Shown here in pieces: positions 12,868 to 15,566 of a stretch of 15,566 nt of DNA. The notes beneath the pieces were generated by a model that saw only the letters and a list, made by a program, of their open reading frames with translations, was not told the origin of the DNA and did not search any database. Numbering within the stretch: position 1 is the first letter of the stretch; each line of letters begins with the position of its first letter. The position numbers were made by a program, and so were the translations under genes. Source of the stretch: A07HB70 sp964512675 (GTDB taxonomy: Archaea; Halobacteriota; Halobacteria; Halobacteriales; Haloferacaceae); NCBI GenBank assembly GCA_964512675.1, contig CAZEJR010000033.1:1-15566 (forward strand), given 5' to 3'.

Positions 12868-15372
12868 CTACGCCCCGGCGTCGGCGTCGTCGTCTGCCAC
12901 GTCGACGATATCTATCGCCGCGACGCGGTCGTCTGCCGCCACGTCCATCACCGTCACGCCCATGGTGTTCCGTCCGACCGAGGAGACGTCCTCGACCGGC
13001 GTGCGGATGACCTGTCCGCTCTCGCTCGTCACGAGGACGTGGTCGCCGTGGCTGACGGTCTCGATGGAGCAGGCTCGCCCGTTTCGCTCGTTCGTCTTGA
13101 TGTCGACGAGCCCCTTTCCGTTCCGGGACTGTCGCCGGTACGAGTCGATATCTGTCCGTTTGCCGTAGCCGTTCGCCGTCACCGTCAGGAGCCAGTCGTG
13201 GACGGACTCGTCGACGGCGGCGACACCGACGACCGTGTCGTCGCCCTCGAGTCGAATGCCCCGGACCCCGCGTGCCGAGCGGCCCATCGGCCGGACCTCG
13301 GACTCGGCGAACCGGATGGTCATCCCCCGCGCAGTCGCGAGGACGAGGTCGCTCTCGCCGTCTGTCACCTCGACGTCGACGAGTTCGTCGCCCTCTTCGA
13401 GGCTGATGGCACGGATCCCAGTCGAGAGGATGTTGCCGAACTCGCCGACAGCGGTGCGCTTGACCCGCCCGCCGTGCGTCGCCATCGTCAGGTAGCCGTC
13501 GTCCATGTCCGCGGTGTTGACGACGGCGGCGATATCCTCGCCGTCGTTCAGGTCGAGGACGTTCACCGCCGACTTCCCGCGTGCCGTCCGGCCCATCTCC
13601 GGGACCTGATAGGTCTTCAGCTGGTACACCTGACCGTGGGTTGTGAAACAGAGCAGGTAGTCGTGGGTGTCGGCGACGAACGCCGAGGAGACACGGTCGT
13701 CTCGCTTCAGGTCCGCGCCGATGATCCCCTTCCCGCCGCGGCGCTGGGGTGAGAACTCGGACAGCGGCATCCGCTTGACGTAGTCGTCCTCGCTGACGAC
13801 CACGACGTCGTCGCGGCGCTCGATCAGGTCTTCGCGGGTCACCTCGTCGGTGCGGGGCGTGAACGTCGTCCGGCGCGGGTCGTCGTACTCGGCCTTCACC
13901 TCGAGCAGCTCCTCCCGGACGACCGCCATCAGTTCGTTCTCGTCGGCGAGAACCGTCTCGAGGCGCTCGATCCGCTCGCAGACGTTCTCGTACTCCGTCT
14001 CGATCGCCGCCGCCTCCATCGACGTCAGCGACCCGAGCTGCATCGCGACGACGTGTTCGGCCTGTCGCCGCGAGAGGTCGTACGCCGAGACGAGCGCCGC
14101 CGTCGCCGCGTCCCGGTCCTCGGCGTCGCGGATGGTCTCGACGATCTCGTCGGCGCGCTCGACCGCCCGGAGCCGCCCCTCGAGGACGTGCGCGCGCTCC
14201 TCGCGTTCCGCGAGCTCGTGCTCCGAGCGCCGACGCACGACCTCGCGTCGGTGGTCGAGGTAGACGTCGAGCGCCTGCTTCAGCGTGAGGATCCGTGGCT
14301 CGTCGTCGACGAGCGCGAGGGTGATGACACCGAACGTCGACTCGAGGTGGCTGTCGAGGAGCCGGTTCTCGACGACGTCGGGCTGGGCGCCGCGTTTCAG
14401 CTCTACCACGACCCGGATGCCGTCGCGGTCGGACTCGTCGCGCAGGTCGCGCACCCCCGCTATCTTGCCGTCGTTGACGTCGTCGGCGATACGCTCGACC
14501 AGTCGAGACTTGTTCTCCTGGTACGGGAGCTCGGTGATCACGATCCGGTCGTCGGTCACCTCGTAGTCTGCGCGGACCCGCACCCGCCCCCGACCGGTCT
14601 GGTACGCCTCGAGGACGCCGTCGGCGCCGACGACCGTCGCCCCGGTCGGGAAGTCCGGTCCCTTGATCGGCCCCGGCGACCCGGCGCTCCCCTCGAGCAG
14701 GTGGTCGGTGTCGACGAGGTCGAGGACGTCGAGGTCGGGGTCGTCGATCAGCGCGACCGCGGCGTCTATCACCTCGCCGAGGTTGTGTGGCGGGACGTTC
14801 GTGCTCATCCCGACGGCGATACCGGAGGAGCCGTTGACGAGCAGGTTCGGGAACCCGGCGGGCAGCACCTCCGGCTCCTCGAGCCGGCCGTCGTAGTTCG
14901 CGACGAAGTCGACGGTGTCGCGGTCGATGTCGGCCAGGAGCTCCTCCGCGGTCGGCGCCATCCTGGCCTCGGTGTAGCGCATCGCCGCCGGCGGGTCGCC
15001 GTCGACGGAGCCGAAGTTCCCCTGTCCGTCGACCAGCGGGTGACGCATCGAGAACGACTGTGCCATCCGTGCCAGGGCGTCGTAGATGGCCGAGTCGCCG
15101 TGCGGGTGGTAGTCGCCCATCGTCTCGCCGACGACGGAGGAGGACTTGCGGTGACCGGCGTTCGCGGTGACGCCGGCCTCCGACATCGCGTAGAGGATAC
15201 GCCGGTGAACCGGCTTGAGGCCGTCCCGTGCGTCCGGGAGCGCCCGGCCGGCGATGACACTCATCGCGTAGTCGATGTAGCTCTGCTCCATCTCCCGCTC
15301 GATGCGGGCGTCACTGACCTCGGCGGCGAACGACTCGCCCGCAGCCGGGTCCGGGTCGGCGTCCGAGCTCAT
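12868..15372 (-). CDS. gyrA: DNA gyrase subunit A
   Basis: Complete 834-residue GyrA, which breaks and rejoins DNA so that gyrase (GyrA2GyrB2) introduces negative supercoils using ATP. The catalytic Tyr133 is preceded by Arg132 (MRYTEARM). The quinolone region (76-107, KSSSVVGETMGDYHPHGDSAIYD with Ser94 and Asp98) aligns with E. coli Ser83 and Asp87 and keeps the drug-sensitive-type residues. Coiled-coil and tower segments follow. The GyrA box QRRGGKG is at 543-549, marking a gyrase rather than topoisomerase IV. The C-terminal pinwheel shows six blade motifs (YVKRMPLSEF, GQVYQLKTYQV, GRVKRTAVGEF, GMTIRFAESEV, GYGKRTDIDSY, GQVIRTPVEDV). The tail is short and acidic. The ATG is preceded by GGAG with a six-base spacer (15379-15382), as expected for the second gene of an operon. 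gyrB lies 25 bases upstream on the same strand. Confidence 0.98.
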   Translation of the reverse strand: MSSDADPDPAAGESFAAEVSDARIEREMEQSYIDYAMSVIAGRALPDARDGLKPVHRRILYAMSEAGVTANAGHRKSSSVVGETMGDYHPHGDSAIYDALARMAQSFSMRHPLVDGQGNFGSVDGDPPAAMRYTEARMAPTAEELLADIDRDTVDFVANYDGRLEEPEVLPAGFPNLLVNGSSGIAVGMSTNVPPHNLGEVIDAAVALIDDPDLDVLDLVDTDHLLEGSAGSPGPIKGPDFPTGATVVGADGVLEAYQTGRGRVRVRADYEVTDDRIVITELPYQENKSRLVERIADDVNDGKIAGVRDLRDESDRDGIRVVVELKRGAQPDVVENRLLDSHLESTFGVITLALVDDEPRILTLKQALDVYLDHRREVVRRRSEHELAEREERAHVLEGRLRAVERADEIVETIRDAEDRDAATAALVSAYDLSRRQAEHVVAMQLGSLTSMEAAAIETEYENVCERIERLETVLADENELMAVVREELLEVKAEYDDPRRTTFTPRTDEVTREDLIERRDDVVVVSEDDYVKRMPLSEFSPQRRGGKGIIGADLKRDDRVSSAFVADTHDYLLCFTTHGQVYQLKTYQVPEMGRTARGKSAVNVLDLNDGEDIAAVVNTADMDDGYLTMATHGGRVKRTAVGEFGNILSTGIRAISLEEGDELVDVEVTDGESDLVLATARGMTIRFAESEVRPMGRSARGVRGIRLEGDDTVVGVAAVDESVHDWLLTVTANGYGKRTDIDSYRRQSRNGKGLVDIKTNERNGRACSIETVSHGDHVLVTSESGQVIRTPVEDVSSVGRNTMGVTVMDVAADDRVAAIDIVDVADDDADAGA

Positions 15373-15378
15373 CGACGT

Positions 15379-15382
15379 CTCC
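15379..15382 (-). promoter_or_regulatory. Shine-Dalgarno of gyrA
   Basis: GGAG on the minus strand, six bases before the gyrA ATG, in the 25-base gap after the gyrB stop. This contrasts with the other genes here, most of which appear leaderless, and fits translation from within a gyrB-gyrA mRNA. Confidence 0.55.
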
Positions 15383-15397
15383 GGTCTCGCCGCCCGG

Positions 15398-15566
15398 TCA
15401 TATGTCCACCCACTCCGCGTCGGTCGCGTGCTCTTTGATGAACTGCTTGCGTGGCTCGACGGCGTCGCCCATCAGCACGGAGAACATCTTGTCTGCGGCG
15501 GCGGCGTCCTCGGTCGTGATCCGCTTCAGCACGCGGTTCTCGGGGTTCATCGTCGTCTCCCAGAGC
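15398..15566 (-). CDS. gyrB: DNA gyrase subunit B, C-terminal end, 5' part beyond window
   Basis: The last 55 codons of GyrB, reading from the right edge of the window to a TGA at 15398-15400. The sequence LWETTMNPENRVLKRI, then AADKMFSVLMGDAVEPRKQFI and the end EHATDAEWVDI, matches the conserved C-terminal segment of the GyrB Toprim region, close to E. coli LWETTMDPE and LMGDAVEPR. GyrB carries the ATPase that drives supercoiling by GyrA. It is 25 bases upstream of gyrA on the same strand, so the two probably form an operon. The N-terminal ATPase domain cannot be examined here. Confidence 0.97.
   Translation of the reverse strand, partial: LWETTMNPENRVLKRITTEDAAAADKMFSVLMGDAVEPRKQFIKEHATDAEWVDI

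Noticed and set aside
14053..15438. 461-codon plus-strand open frame opposite gyrA
   Set aside because: Shadow of gyrA, which has its complete set of conserved motifs.
1..15566. Mobile elements, CRISPR arrays, tRNA or rRNA genes
   Set aside because: I looked for transposase motifs, terminal repeats, regular direct repeats and tRNA-like cloverleaf signatures and found none.

Overview
The window looks like core chromosome of a haloarchaeon. GC content is very high, GC-ending codons are strongly preferred, nearly every predicted protein is rich in Asp and Glu, and most starts have a TATA-like element about 24-34 bases upstream, as expected for leaderless or near-leaderless haloarchaeal transcripts. 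The families present (HNLRN-type histidine kinase, archaeal DnaK/DnaJ, gyrB-gyrA, Rrf2-like winged-helix regulator) fit this. I see no insertion sequence, CRISPR array, tRNA or rRNA.

Layout. (1) Positions 1-3903 are a chaperone locus: the C-terminal part of DnaK (+), a 7-TM PAS histidine kinase on the opposite strand (873-2654), and a complete DnaJ (+). (2) Positions 3924-7007 hold a 110-aa unknown protein joined by a GTGA overlap to a 256-aa protein. The second resembles part of the N-terminal domain of AMP-forming acyl-CoA synthetases but lacks the ATP-binding loop. It converges on a full-length AMP-forming acyl-CoA synthetase (-). (3) Positions 7090-8474 hold small genes: a GNAT acetyltransferase, a ribbon-helix-helix-like protein and two small membrane proteins. 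(4) Positions 8534-9957 encode pyrimidine nucleoside salvage: cytidine deaminase, then a uridine phosphorylase-like enzyme. (5) Positions 10026-11763 are a type II NADH dehydrogenase-like flavoprotein converging on a winged-helix regulator. (6) Positions 11843-12757 encode an extended SDR sugar-nucleotide epimerase-like protein whose YxxxK motif reads YxxxM. (7) Positions 12868-15566 hold complete gyrA and the last 55 codons of gyrB on the minus strand, gyrB being upstream of gyrA.

How the genes work together. DnaK and DnaJ form one chaperone machine. Cytidine deaminase and uridine phosphorylase are consecutive steps (cytidine to uridine to uracil plus ribose-1-phosphate). GyrB and GyrA form DNA gyrase. 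The other links (kinase with chaperones, regulator with NADH dehydrogenase, the synthetase-like protein with the true synthetase) are suggested only by position.

I do not see a clearly new multi-gene system. The observations most worth a second look are the apparent acyl-CoA synthetase pseudoenzyme next to a true synthetase, the Lys-to-Met change in the epimerase catalytic motif, the His zinc ligand in a short-type cytidine deaminase, and the sensor kinase sitting inside the dnaK-dnaJ locus.
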